Shown: positions 45,386-57,256, counted from the stretch's first letter. The stretch is 64,000 nt of DNA from Dama dama (GCF_033118175.1 NC_083710.1:43989501-44053500), one strand, 5' to 3'. The notes: generated by a model from the letters alone, not told the origin. Made by a program: numbers and translations.

Positions 45386-46145
45386 GTTAGTGTTGTTCAG
45401 TCACTAAGTTGTGTCCTATGCCATGAACTGCAGCACACAAGACTTCTATGTCCTTCATTATCTCCCAGAGTTTGCTCAAACTCATGTCCATTGAGTCAGT
45501 GATGCCAACCAAGCATCTCATCCTCTGTCACCCAATTCTTCTCCTGCCCTCAATCTTGCCCAGCATCAGGATCTTTCCCAATAAATCAGCTCTTCCCATC
45601 AGGTGGCCAAAGTGTTGGAGTTTCAACTTCAGCATCAGTCATTCCAATGAATATTCAGGATTGATTTCCTTTAGGATTGACTGGTTTGATCTCCTTACTG
45701 TCCAAGGGAGTCTCAAGAGTCTTCTTCAGCATCACACTTCAAAAGCATCAATTATTCTTTGCTCAGCTCTCACATCCTTACATGGCTACTTGGAAAACCA
45801 CAGCTTTGACTATCCAGAGACTTTTGTCAGCAAAGTGATGTCTCTGCTTTTTAATATATTGTCTATGTTTTGTCATAGCTTTTCTTCCAAGGAACAAGCA
45901 TCTTTTAATTCCGTGGCTGACATCACCATCCTCGGTGATTTTAGAGCCCAAGAAAATAAAATCTGTTACTGTTTCCATTGTTTCCCCATCTATTTGCCAT
46001 GAAGTGTTGGGACTGAATGCCATGATCTTTATTTTTTGAATGTTGTGTTTAAGCCAACTTTTTCACTCTCCTCTTTCAGTTTCATCAAGATGCTCTTTAG
46101 TTCCTCTTTGCTTTCTCCCATTAAAGTGGTATCATCTGCATAACT
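45386..46145 (-). mobile_element. BovB 3' part nested in L1
   Basis: Reversed BovB from GTTGTTCAGTCACTAAGTTG to AAAGTGGTATCATCTGCATA, covering the tail, C-terminus and thumb and ending at the palm. L1 resumes on the right. A 184-codon frame on the plus strand (45448-46002) is antisense to it and not a gene. Confidence 0.93.
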
Positions 46146-46415
46146 ATATTGAGAGTAGAACTGCTGGGTCATATGATAGTTGGAGGGGGAAACCTCCACT
46201 GTTTTCCACATTGGTTGCCCCAATTTACACTCCCATCAACAGTGTACTAGGGTTCCCTTTCTCCACATCCTTGCCAACATTTGTTACTTGATGACAGCCA
46301 TTCTGACAGGTCTAAAGTGATATCTCATTGTGGATGTGGTTTACATTTTCCTGATTAGCAATGCTGAGCATCTTTTCACATGCCCTATCTGCACACCTCT
46401 TTCTTTCTCAGTTCC
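46146..46415 (-). repeat. Ancient L1, right half of nest
   Basis: GTAGAACTGCTGGGTCATAT, CAACAGTGTACTAGGGTTCC and TGCTGAGCATCTTTTCACAT follow directly from the interrupted L1. Confidence 0.82.
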
Positions 46416-47619
46416 ACAGCATAGCCAGATAGAGCTTTGATAAAAGAACATCAGTTGGTAGTGCATTCATAACACTAAGACTAAAACCAGGCCCTCCGTC
46501 TCCATGATCCCCTTTACTTACAATGTCAGTAGGATGCCCCATAAAATTGGTATAGCACTCTGCTTCTTCTCACATTGCTCATCTCCACCAACAGTGGCCA
46601 AAGGTGCATGCACATTAGGTTAGGGCTACCCCTCTATCATTCTTGAAATCCCTCCTTTATTCTCTCTGAAGAAAAATCTCTAATTCTCAATATTTTCTAT
46701 AAAGCCTTCCTGCTGTTCCAGAAGATAATAGTTTACCTGCAACTTTCTCAATTGCTGTTTTTTCTCCTCACAGACTCACTCCACTAGACTGGTGTTCTGT
46801 TTATTACTCAGTTCCATTTCCAGACCATTCTCCCTCCTTTCTCCCTACAAATCGGCTTTGGATCCATGTCACCTGTCTCTCAGTGACTACTCTCATTCTG
46901 TCTAGTACCAATTCTTCAACAGGCACGTTCACCTTTTAAACGTTTTAACTTTGACTCATGGGCTCATTAACACTACTCTGGTGACTGTTCTCAATAATCT
47001 CACCATAGTTTCTTTTTCTGACACCTGAAAATTTGGTGTCTTGATTTTTTTTTTTTTCCCCTCTGTATAACACATCCTTCTCTTCAGTCACTCCCAGAAG
47101 GATATTCTGGAATATGTCATTACATGTAACATCAGGCCCTTCATAATTTTAATTTACTGTGTCCTACTTTCTGATCACTACATTCTTTCTAGTTCATTCC
47201 ATCAAATATTTCAGTAATTTCAATCCTATTGAAACTTTTTAAAAATTTTTTCCAATTCCTTTCATATTATTTATTTCCTACTTACCAAGATCATGTTCCA
47301 CAGTCAGTCATTAGAATCAATAACTTTCATATATATTCCACTTTTTAATTCTCTCTTGTTTTTTGTACTCTCCTGGCAGAATCACAAACTAATTAAATCC
47401 ATCTTTCCACTTATTCCATGTTTGTCCAAAGGAAGCTAAATGTGTGTGGAGAAAAACATACAGCTATTCTGACTGATCTTATTTTATAGTCGTAATTATA
47501 AATGTGAAGCTGACTCTGAAGACTGCTCCTCACAGTCACACCTTAATTCTTATGCCTTCACTGTTAATTTCACATCTTCTTTCTCATTAAGCCTTGAATA
47601 ATTTTTCCATAAATTCATT
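46416..47619 (+). repeat. Probable upstream part of L2, very degraded
   Basis: C/T-rich sequence with blocks such as TCATGGGCTCATTAACACTA and CCTGTCTCTCAGTGACTACT. It fits the plus strand of L2 upstream of the clearer copy, but parts may be unique sequence. Confidence 0.3.
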
Positions 47620-48179
47620 TTCATTAATGATCTAAGTAGCTGGGAAGCATTTCTCCAACTCCCACTATCAGATCTACTCAGCTACAAGAACCTGTACCCA
47701 TATCATTTGCTCTAAACCCAGCCAGGCTTACACCATTGTCATTGAATCCCATCTCTGAGACACTGTTCAAAAAATGTGTCACTTTTCCCCAATATCACAT
47801 TTTCCTCATATCTTTTTACTATTATCATATGAGCTTATTATTATATTCTCCATCTTTACAGAAGAAAACAAAATAATTTTTTCTTGATTCATCTTTTCCC
47901 ATCAGCTGCACTTCCATTTATTTATTTATTTTGCATCTCTGACATAAATTCTGAAAATATTGTACTTATTATTGTGCTATTTCACACTCCTCTCCTCCCA
48001 TTATTTAGAACACAACCCAACATTCACTTTAACTGCTTCATCAGGCTGGTTCTTGTCATGATCACCAAGATCTTCCATGCTACTAGATTTGATGGTCTAT
48101 TCCCAACCTTCAATTTATTTGATCTATAAATATGCTTTTTAGAACATAGGTGATACATTTTCTTCACATTTCTTTTGCT

Positions 48180-48292
48180 TTTTTAATTCAACAGGGCCTT
48201 GCAGGATCTTAGATCTCTAACCAGAGATCATACCTGGGCCCTGGCACTGAAAGCACCAATTTCTAACCATTGGACTGCCAGTGAATTCCCCA
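48180..48292 (-). repeat. CHR-type SINE (cetartiodactyl)
   Basis: GGATCTTAGATCTCTAACCA, GATCATACCTGGGCCCTGGC and ATTGGACTGCCAGTGAATTC match the reversed tRNA-derived CHR SINE, which is older than Bov-tA. Confidence 0.8.
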
Positions 48293-48445
48293 CTTTTATT
48301 CTCTAATCCTACTTACTTTTGGTTTTCTTCTCATCTCATTGGTCATTCCTTTCAATTTCACTTGCTTCTCTCTTCTTCATTCTAGCACACCCAGGATCTT
48401 CTTTTATTTTATATCTAAAAATATATCTCTTAGAGAGACATCTTA

Positions 48446-48563
48446 GAGTAGAAAATGGCAACCCACTCCAGTAACCTTGCCTAGAAAAATGCCACGGACA
48501 GAAGAGGCTGGCAGGCTACAGTCCATGGGGTCACAAAGAGTTGAACATGACAGAACACGCATG
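48446..48563 (+). repeat. Bov-tA SINE, 3' part
   Basis: Begins at AGTAGAAAATGGCAACCC without the head and ends near GAACATGACAGAACACGCAT. Confidence 0.88.
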
Positions 48564-49489
48564 CAAAAATATATCTCATTTGTTGTAAAACTTTCAATAC
48601 CATCAACTCAGATTTATATACCCACTCACAAGCAAGCACTTGAATTTATATATCTATCTGTCCATTTAACATTTGCCTGATATTAGTAGATACCTCATAA
48701 TTAACAGTTCCCTGGGTTATCTCAAAATGAACAAGCCCAGTCCTAAATTCCTGATCTCACACATACTGCCAAACCTTCTTTAGGCACAATCTAATGTACC
48801 TACATTAAAAAAAACACCATTCTTCCCAATTTCAGCATAAAAACCTAGACTTCTTCTTTCATACTGTACATCTAATTTATACAAAATACTGTTGAGTCAG
48901 TCTTCAAATCCCATTAAAAATTGGACCGCTCCTAACCTCTTTCATTGAAATCAAATTCTTGAATAGATTGCTGCTATAGTTTCCTAATTCGTCTGCCTGC
49001 TCCACCTGCTCTCTTTACCAGCAGTCAGTATGACCTTTAAAAAATGTAAATCAAATTGTTTTACTTCTCTCTTTTAACCTAGCTAATAGATCTCCATGTC
49101 AATCAAAGTAAAAGCCTAAGCCTTTCTAATTTCTTACAAAGCTCTACACGATCTGCTCTTCCTCTTCCTTCCTTCTCTCATTGCCTTCTGAGGTCCTATA
49201 TCGTTACTACCCCTTCCTATTCTGCTTCAGAATTAGGGTCTTTTGCTTATTCCAGAACACAGCATATATTCTCCCATTTGAAAGCTTTCACACTGGCTTT
49301 TCCTACTGTCTGGAATGCTCTCTCCAACCCAAGTCAATCAATTGATTTTCTCCAAACCCAACTTCAAGTCTTTATTCAAATCTCATCATCCCAATGAAGT
49401 TTATTCTGATTGCTATTTAAAAATGTTACCCTTTCCCATTACCAGCATTTTTAACCATTCACATCATTTAAGCAAAATACCTGGCCCAT

Positions 49490-49690
49490 GGCTTCCCTGG
49501 TGGCTCAGTGGTAAAGAATCTGCCTGTCACAGGTTTGATCCCTGTGTCAAAAAGAGCCACTAGATAAAGAAATGACAACCTGCTCCAGTGTTCTTGCTTG
49601 GGAAATCCCATCAGAGAAGCCTGGTGAGCTATAGCCCATGGGGTCTCAAAAGAGTTGGGCATGACTTAACGACTCTTACCAACAACCAGA
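49490..49690 (+). repeat. Bov-tA SINE in L2 3' end
   Basis: GGCTTCCCTGGTGGCTCAG to TTAACGACTCTTACCAACAA, with a short deletion in the middle. It separates the L2 CCTGGCCCAT from the CCATAGTAAAGGTTCAATAA that should follow it. Confidence 0.92.
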
Positions 49691-49794
49691 TCCATAGTAA
49701 AGGTTCAATAAATATATTTAATGAAAGAATTAAAACCATTCGAAAATTTTCCAAAATAAGACTGCAAAATCAAATGACTTTTCATGTTCCTAAA

Positions 49795-50455
49795 GCATTT
49801 GCCTCGATTTCCAAACTCAACTCGCACTCTTTCTCTTAACTTGCTTTGTTTTGGTCACTCTATTTTTCAAGTCCTTGCACACACCAAATTTTCACCTCAG
49901 GACTTTGGCACCTGCTATTCCTTTATCTAGCTCAATATTTTGATGATATATTTCATTGTGCAATCCACATTTTTCTGCTCTCAGCTTTGATGTCACACTT
50001 TGAGTTGTTTTCTCTGGTTATCCTTTTTTAAAATTAAACATCTATGTTATTCTGTGCTTCCCAGGTGGCGCTAGTGGTAAAGAACCTACCTGCCAATGCA
50101 GGAGACATAAGAAACACGAGTTCAATCCCTGAGTCAGGAAGATTCCCTGGAGGAGGGCATGGCAACCCACTCCGGTATCCTTGCCTGGAGAATCTCATGG
50201 GCAGAGGAGCTTAGTGGGCTACAGTCCATAGGGTCACAAAGAGTTGGACATGACTGAGCAACTTAGCATACACATGTTATTATACATCATAATATTATAT
50301 TCTCCATTTTTTAAATTCATTCTTTAAAAGTATTCATTGTCTCTCCTCTCTAAAAGAATGTAAATTCAATTATATCAAGACATAGCTTGCTTGTTAAAAG
50401 ATGTAGACTCTGAGCACAGTTCCTAACAAATCATAAACCCTCAATAAAAAAGAAA
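49795..50455 (+). repeat. Second L2 LINE 3' end
   Basis: ACCTCAGGACTTTGGCACCT, CTCTCAGCTTTGATGTCACA, AAAGAATGTAAATTCAATTA and ACCCTCAATAAAAAAG reproduce the L2 3' end a second time, in the same orientation as the first copy. A Bov-tA interrupts it. Confidence 0.7.
50052..50273 (+). repeat. Bov-tA SINE with 8-bp TSD
   Basis: Full copy with a small insertion in the head (AGGAGACATAAGAAACACGA). ATGTTATT flanks both sides (50044-50051 and 50274-50281). Confidence 0.93.
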
Positions 50456-50460
50456 CACAA

Positions 50461-50967
50461 ACAGAACAGAACATTTGAGGTGATCAGCCATGGTGTGACC
50501 CGGTGCCCTTCCTCAGTCTTGCCCAATCAGAGCCTCAGGTCTGAAACAGTTCTTTAGAGTTAAAAAGCCCTCACCACCTAAGAAGTGCTAATGTCCATGT
50601 GTTGGAATGACTTTTCTTGTCTCAGACTCAATGCATATTCTTTTGCTCTTCTTATGTGTGTGCATCATATAGCACCTGGTCCACTTCAGTACTGTATCTG
50701 GACCCTGAGGGGATTGACGTTCTTCTACTAGAGCGTAAGAGGGGTATGTGTAGACTGGTTGCCTTGTATCCGTTGTTGGGAGGGACTCACTCTCGATGGG
50801 GGACTGTTGTCCACTATTGAAGTTGGTCTTACTCTGTCTTTTATCTATGTATGTAAAGCATTGTTGCCTCCAGGGATTAACTTCATTGTACGTATTTTAT
50901 TGTAGATAGAGTCCTCCCTTTGCAGTGATGACCCTTACAAGTTGTATCCACTGGACAGAACAGAACA
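50461..50967. mobile_element. Unidentified 481-bp block between 13-bp repeats
   Basis: ACAGAACAGAACA occurs at 50461-50473 and again at 50955-50967. The enclosed 481 bases are GC-richer than the surroundings. They contain a 67-codon plus frame with no known domain, and match no family I recognise. There is no A tail at either edge and no clear TG...CA border. The repeated motif is simple enough that coincidence is possible. Confidence 0.35.
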
Positions 50968-51019
50968 CCATGTATGATTTATGGGTTAATGGCATCAGTT
51001 TGGAGGAAGTATAGAATAG

Positions 51020-51345
51020 AGTGTAGCTATTGTGTCAGAATGCCTGGCTTTCAGTTTCAGTTCTGTTGTGTGCTTATTGTAAAGTGACCACACATCTGGG
51101 TTTTTAGGACAGTCTCTGATTATGCTTGTCAGGCTCGTTTTTTCTTTTATGAGCCCACTTTAATGCTCAAAGTGTTTCAAGTTGGAAGAAAGCTTATTTG
51201 CCCTCCACTTCAAAGTAAGAAACTTTTCTTTAGGTCAAGCCTTTCTCATCTTAGTTTCTTCACTTATAAGTTAAAAATAAAAATGGTACCTAAATCCTAT
51301 AAATGTTGAGAGGATTAAATAACCATACATAGCATATATGGAGAG
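51020..51345 (+). repeat. MIR SINE, split
   Basis: GTGTCAGAATGCCTGGCTTT (5' part) and TTAGTTTCTTCACTTATAAG with GAGAGGATTAAATAACC (3' part) match MIR. About 145 bases of another, unnamed old repeat separate them (about 51098-51240). Confidence 0.6.
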
Positions 51346-51740
51346 TATACAAATTATGTGTGAATTTGACATATATATATATATCAAATACACACATACT
51401 ATATGAAGGTCAAAGAGTTTAAACAAACAGTTGCCATATATTATTGACAAATTACACTTATTTTTAAAAATTCTCTTCATCAGTCCATTAAACACAAAGT
51501 TTGTAAAAATACATAACTATACACATTAAACAACAAAGCTTCAACTAACAAGACAGATGAATTAAGTATTAATCATTTCCTTTATAAAAGAATGAAGTAA
51601 ACCATTTATACTGGAGTTTTCATAATATACTCTCAGTGACTACCTACTTGTTTAGGGGCAGAAACACCAGTAGATGAACTGTTAAAACATTCTCAATAAT
51701 ATTGTTAGTTAGAATAGGCAAAGGTTTTTCTCTCGATGTA
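51346..51740. other. AT-rich non-genic sequence
   Basis: A short TA run near 51371-51383; nothing else. Confidence 0.45.
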
Positions 51741-51868
51741 TGTATACTCAGTCATTCAGTTGTTTTTGACTCTTTGCGGACCCTTGGACTGTAGCCCGCC
51801 AGGCTCTTCTGTTCATGGGATTCTCCAGGCAAGAACACTGGAGTGGGTTGCCATTTCCTACTCCGTCT
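51741..51868 (-). repeat. Bov-tA SINE, 3' part
   Basis: Reversed tail and middle: TACTCAGTCATTCAGTTG, GTAGCCCGCCAGGCTCTTCT and GGGTTGCCATTTCCTACTCC. The head is missing. Confidence 0.9.
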
Positions 51869-51887
51869 GGGTAGATATTATATTATA

Positions 51888-51913
51888 AACACACACACAC
51901 ACACACACACATA
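51888..51913. repeat. (CA)n microsatellite
   Basis: About 11 CA units followed by TATATA. Confidence 0.92.
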
Positions 51914-53555
51914 TATAGTATATATCAATAGAAACAGTTGTTCAGATACACAAAAACGTATTTAGATGCCCATTGTAAAAACACATTTGTTGTATAACCC
52001 TAGTTTATGTTATTGTCATTTTGTTACTAAAAATGTGTTCCTTTTGGGAACTTGTGTGATTTTTTTCTATTCTTATTATTTAACTTTTAATAGAATTTAC
52101 AAGATCTCTTTACTTAGTATATTTATTTAAATCACATAACAGGAGTTATTATTATACTACAACAAAATGATAGAAAGAAAAAATATTACTGTTCATCTGA
52201 CAGTGAAGGTTAGAAACTAAAAATTCTTAACAACCAAAAGAGAACACAATTAATTTTAATAAGCTAAAGTGCAACAGTAAGGCAAAAAGACAAGATATGT
52301 GATAAGCAGCTGTGGGACCTAAAGGTCATCACTAAACACGATTCTCATTTACCCTTTTACTTTTAGTGTCAGGATCTTGTTCTGGCAACATAAGCCCTTG
52401 AGATTTCTCAAGCTATCCCTCTGTATTGAGCTACCTTGCTAATTTAAAAGCCTTAGTGATTATGCTCTGTTACGATATTAATGGAAAGGTCAATGAATTC
52501 ATGAAAATGCTTTTTTTTTTTTTCCCCTGCATTTTATGACATTCAGAACCTTTTCTCCATCTACAATTTTCAACAAGAAGCTGATCATCTGGTCATTTTG
52601 CATAATAAATGAACATAGCAGTCACTGTTTGTGATAATATCACTTTCCCTGTCATATGTTGAAAGGACAGAATGGACATCTCTGGATTGTTTAGTACATT
52701 TTTCTTATTTTTAGTATAAATGAAAAAAAAAATGGAGAAAGAAGTGTTTTTAATAAGACAAGCTATAACTTAAAAGATGAAAATGTTAAATGTTATCTTC
52801 AAAATCTTATATTATGCTGACAGTGATTGCTAAAATTTTTCTAGAATTTTTTTAAAGAGAGTTTTACATTGAATTTGTCTTGGTGTAGAGTATCTGAAGA
52901 AAAATAGCAGAAACAAAGACTAGAGAATCTTGAGGTAATATAGTAAAGAAATGGCAATATTGCCTAAGATAAACAGAAGAAACAATAACACTCGATGCCT
53001 TTTCTGGCATAGATCCAATTCTGTAAGCCATAATAATGCCTATATTTTCTCATTTACCACAGTCAGATATTAAAAGAAGGATTTCAATATTTTTTTCATT
53101 ATGTGAAAGAGAAATGTCATTCACATGGAGCAAGGACAAATTTTTTTAAGGTTTGATCATATAAAGCAGTGGAACCCCTCCTCCATATGTCTTTATAATA
53201 ATAAAATGTCATATGTAGAAGCTACCAGTGCATATATCTTGTGATTTTTTGTGTGTGTGGATATTAATGTTTCCTCAAAAATAGTTTGTGAACCAAAGAA
53301 TTTTGAGGACTTAGTCTGCACTTTAATAATGGACAGTTTTTTTTTTTTCATTTCACTTTGTGTAGATCCAAAACCAAATTAAATTGTATTAAAGAAAGTT
53401 TCAGTAAATCTAAGGACAAGTACTGGATAAAACCTTTGATAGCTAATATTAATTAAGTCCAAGACTCTTGAGATATAATTTGTCATTTAATTGGCAGATT
53501 ATATGATGTAGTATAATGCTTTTCTTAATATGTTAACTTCACAGCTCTGGACACA
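51914..53555. other. AT-rich non-genic sequence
   Basis: No gene or clear repeat. T-runs lie near 52511-52523 and 53338-53349. Confidence 0.45.
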
Positions 53556-54640
53556 GGTAATCAAATCAGTTTCTAGCCTGCATTCATATTTGAGTGCTCT
53601 GAAATCACTCAAGCAGGCTCATGGGTCCCCCAAGAGCAAATCCAAATCAACTGAAAATCGACACTGGAACTCAGCTCCATCTAGCAGTGAGCTGGCACCA
53701 GCCCCAGAAGACCTGGGCCTTGGCCATGCTTACCAGCAGGCCAACATGAGCTTTGGGACATTCAGTTAGCCACTCGGGGATCCAGCCCCACCCATCAGCA
53801 TGCTGACAACAGCTTCAGGATACCCAGAACTCTGCAGCCACCCATGTTAGGAACTGACTTCCCTCACCAGTGGCCAGAAGACTCCACACAAGGCAGGGCT
53901 TGGCAATGAGGGGTTAGGCATATGGACACAAGCTCTCAGACCCATGGATAGGTCCACCAACTGGCCAACACCAGTTACAGTACTCAAGCCTCCACAGCCA
54001 GAGACGCTGGGTCCTGGCTTCACCCACCAGTTAGCCAACACTATCCCTTGGACCTAGCTTCACCCACCACGGGTTGACATCAACACCTGTACACATTGGG
54101 CCAAAGCACCACCCAACAGCAAACCAAAACCAGCCATAGGACATCAAATCCAAATTAATTAAATTTGGGTAATCCCAAATTACCCACTTAGCCAGGTAAT
54201 TTGAGATTCAACATTACCAACCAGCAGGTGATTACCAACTCTAAGACTTCCTAATCATCACAGCCAGCTAAATCAGGGACCAATCACATCCATCAGTAAG
54301 TTGATAATACTCCAGGTTCCCAGTCCTCCAGCCAGCCATTTCAAGACCAAGCCCCACCAACCAATAGGCCAACACTAAACCCAAGACCTTTCATACCTCA
54401 TGACCCAGTCCCACCAACCAGCTGACTTGCATCAGGACAAGGATTCCCCTGGATATATAGTTAGCCATGGCAGGAACAAACCCTGTCCACCAGAGGCTGG
54501 CAGCCTCCACACAAGGCATGTTTTAGCAGTTAAGCAAACTAGAGACAGCCATTCCTATCAGTACATCCACAGTAGCCAGCCTGTCACAGCAGAAGGACCC
54601 ATGCAACCCTAGACATTGCAATCTCTAGACATTGCTAGAG
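53556..54640 (+). repeat. L1M 5' region with tandem-like CACCA motifs
   Basis: GC-richer block with at least ten degenerate units of CACCnACCAGCnGGCCAACAC type. Examples lie near 53684, 53733, 53791, 53952, 54022, 54062, 54217, 54352, 54409 and 54485, at spacings of roughly 40-130 bases. The composition and motif resemble the 5' regions of ancient mammalian L1s, and L1 sequence follows in the same orientation. Stops occur in all frames over the block. Confidence 0.6.
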
Positions 54641-55140
54641 ATTGCAGCTCTGGTGATCAGAGGAAATTGTGTGCTGCCTTTTCCCATAGGTTATTTCCTA
54701 CATGAAACCACTTCCCCAAATGTACAAAGCATTAAAAATCATCTATATCAACAAGCAGTCAAGGAGAACACAAAAGAAAAAGTTGTCAATATGACATCAA
54801 ATCATTAAACATTTGTAGAAAAATTAAAATGTGATGTTTGTTAAAATGCACCTAACTTAAATTATCAAACACTTCATCAAGTATACATTTAGATTGCTAT
54901 ATATAAATCTAGTGATAACCACAAATCAAAAATCTGTAATAGATGTACACACACATATGAAAGACAAAGAATCCAAATATAACACGAAAGAGAGTCAACA
55001 GATCACAGGGAACAAATTAAAAGAGGGAAAGAAGAGTAAAAAACAACCCTAAAACAAAGAAATGGTAAGAAATGCCTATCTATAATAACTATTTTAAATG
55101 TAAATCCACTAAAACCTCCAATAAAAAGACCTATCATCAA
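54641..55140 (+). mobile_element. Ancient L1, 5' part and endonuclease region
   Basis: TCAACAAGCAGTCAAGGAGA belongs to L1M sequence upstream of ORF1. AACCACAAATCAAAAATCTG and ATTTTAAATGTAAATCCACT belong to the endonuclease portion of ORF2, so ORF1 is mostly deleted. It is interrupted at 55141 by a younger L1. Confidence 0.75.
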
Positions 55141-55893
55141 AATATCCACAAACAATAAATGCTGAAGAGAGTGTGGAGAGAAGGAAACCTCCTATACTGT
55201 TGATGGGAACATAACTTGGTATAGCTACTATGGAAATTGCTTAAAAAACTGAAAATAGGGCTATAGTATTACCCTGCAATCCCACTCCTGGGCATATATC
55301 CAGAGAAAAACATTATGTGAAAAGATACATACACCCCAATGTTCATTGCAGCACTGTTTGCAATAGCCAAGACATGGAAACAATTAAATGTCCACTGACA
55401 GAGGAGTGGATAAAGATGATGTGTTACATATATATACAATAGAATGTTACTCAACCATTCAAAAGAATGAAATAATGCCATTTTCAGCAACATGGATAGA
55501 CCTAGAGATCATCATACTAAGTGTATTAAGTTAGAGAAGGAGAAATAGATGATAACTCTTATATTTGGAGTATAATAAGAAATGATACAAATGAACCTCC
55601 TTATAAAACAGAAAGAGACACACAAACCTGGAGAATGGTTTGCCAAGGGGAGGGATGGGGGAAGGGATAGTTGGGGAATTTGGGATGTGTATGTACACAC
55701 TACTATGTTTAAAATGAATAGCCAGCAAGGACCTACTGTATAGCACATGGAACTCTGTTCAATGTTGTGGGGCAGCCCAGATAAGAAGTTAATTTATGGG
55801 AGTATGAATATGTGTGTATGCATGGCTGGGCCCCTTCACTGTTCACCTAAAACTATTGTTAATCGGTTATACTCCAATACAAAATAAAAAGTC
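55141..55893 (+). mobile_element. L1 3' end nested in older L1
   Basis: From AATAAATGCTGAAGAGAGTG through the ORF2 end (GTTCATTGCAGCACTGTTTG) to a full 3' UTR (CAGCAAGGACCTACTGTATA, GGTTATACTCCAATACAAAA). The older L1 continues right after it with TATATGCTGCCTACAAGAGA. Confidence 0.88.
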
Positions 55894-57021
55894 CAAAATA
55901 CCTGTAGTAAGACCTGTATATATGCTGCCTACAAGAGAGTCAATTCAACTCTAAAGACACTCACAGACTGAAAGTGATGAAACAAAAATTTTTATTTCAT
56001 GTACATGAAAATGAGAAGAAAACCAGTGTAGCAATATTTTCAGTAGAGTTGCAAGAGACAAAATTAATAGACAGAAATCTGTTACATTTCTATACACTTA
56101 GAATGAACTGTCACAAAGAGAAATGGAGAAAGCAATCTTATTTACAATCACATAAAAAAAGAATAAAGTCTTACTAATTCCAACTAAGGAAGTAAAAGAC
56201 CTGTATTCAGAAAACTCTAAGACACTAAGACGCTGATGAAAGAAATTGAATATGACACAAACAGATAGAAATATGTATATATATATATACAAATTCACAG
56301 AATGGAAGAATTAATATTATTTAATTTTTATTATTTAATATTATTTAAATGACCATAGTATCCACAGATTCAATGCAATCTCTATCAAAAACCAATGGAA
56401 TTTTTCATAGAACTAGAACAGATAATTTCAAAATTTCTATGGAAACACAAAAGACCCCAAATAGCCAAAACTATCTTCAGAAAGAAGTGAAAAACTGGAG
56501 ATATCGTCTCTAATTTCAAACTGTATTACAAAGCTATAGTAATCAACAGAGTACGGTACTGGCACAAAAAAAAAGACACATAGATCAACGAAACAGGATA
56601 GAAAACTCAAAAACAGAGTGCATACCTATGTGGGCAATTAATCTATGATAAAGGAGGCAAGAAAACACAACAGGAAAAAGATAACCTCTCAATAAATAGT
56701 GCTGGGAAAACAGAATAACTGTATGCAAAAGACTCAAACCAGACTCCTTTATCATGCATTATATTAAAACAAAGAAACAAACAAAAAAGGATTAAAAACT
56801 TAAATGTAAGACCTGAAACCATAAAACTTCTAGAAGAACACAAAGTCAATAAGCTCTTTGATGTTAGTCTTAGTAATTTTTGGGGGGAGGGCTGTCATGT
56901 CAGGCAAGAAAAACAAGAGTTAAAATAAATAAGACTATATAAAACTAAAAAGATTTTGTACATATAAGGAAACTATCCACGAAAGGAACATATTGCCTAT
57001 TGAAATGGAGATTTTTACAAA
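55894..57021 (+). mobile_element. Ancient L1 ORF2, continued
   Basis: The end of the endonuclease region is followed, after an internal deletion near 55995, by the polymerase thumb and downstream region (ACAGAAATCTGTTACATTTC, AGACCTGAAACCATAAAACT). Multiple stops are present. Confidence 0.85.
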
Positions 57022-57034
57022 TGATATATCTGAT

Positions 57035-57243
57035 TTTGTTGCTTTTAGTCACTAAGTTGTGTCCAACTCTTCTGTGGCCCCATGGAGTTTAGCCCAACAG
57101 GCTCCTCTGTCCATGAAATTTCCCAAGAGAGAACACTGGTGTGGGCTGCCATTTTCTTCTCCAGGGGATCTTCCCAACCAAGGATAGAACCCTCCTCTCC
57201 TACACTGGCAGGTAGATTCTTTACCACTACACCACCAGGGAAT
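57035..57243 (-). repeat. Bov-tA SINE with 13-bp TSD
   Basis: Reversed complete copy. TGATATATCTGAT (57022-57034) and TGATATATTTGAT (57244-57256) flank it, with one mismatch. It sits inside L1 ORF2. Confidence 0.93.
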
Positions 57244-57256
57244 GTGATATATTTGA

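Larger units (their letters stand above)
47620..49740 (+). mobile_element. L2 LINE, long degraded copy
   Basis: Blocks follow the L2 plus strand in order. GTCATGATCACCAAGATCTT comes from the polymerase region. Then come AAATTCCTGATCTCACACAT, TTCCTAATTCGTCTGCCTGC, TTACAAAGCTCTACACGATC, CTGTCTGGAATGCTCTC and the 3' end GGTTCAATAAATATATTTAA. A CHR-type SINE (48180-48292) and two Bov-tA copies interrupt it. Most L2 relics are a few hundred bases, so this one is long. Frames are fully broken. Confidence 0.65.

Noticed and set aside
45448..46002. 184-codon open frame on the plus strand, the longest in the window
   Set aside because: It is antisense to the BovB at 45386-46145. Reversed BovB ORF2 is C/T-rich and stop-poor, so long shadow frames are expected.
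53684..54500. CRISPR array, suggested by recurring motif and spacing
   Set aside because: The units are degenerate, the spacing is irregular, the genome is mammalian, and the block is colinear with ancient L1 sequence.
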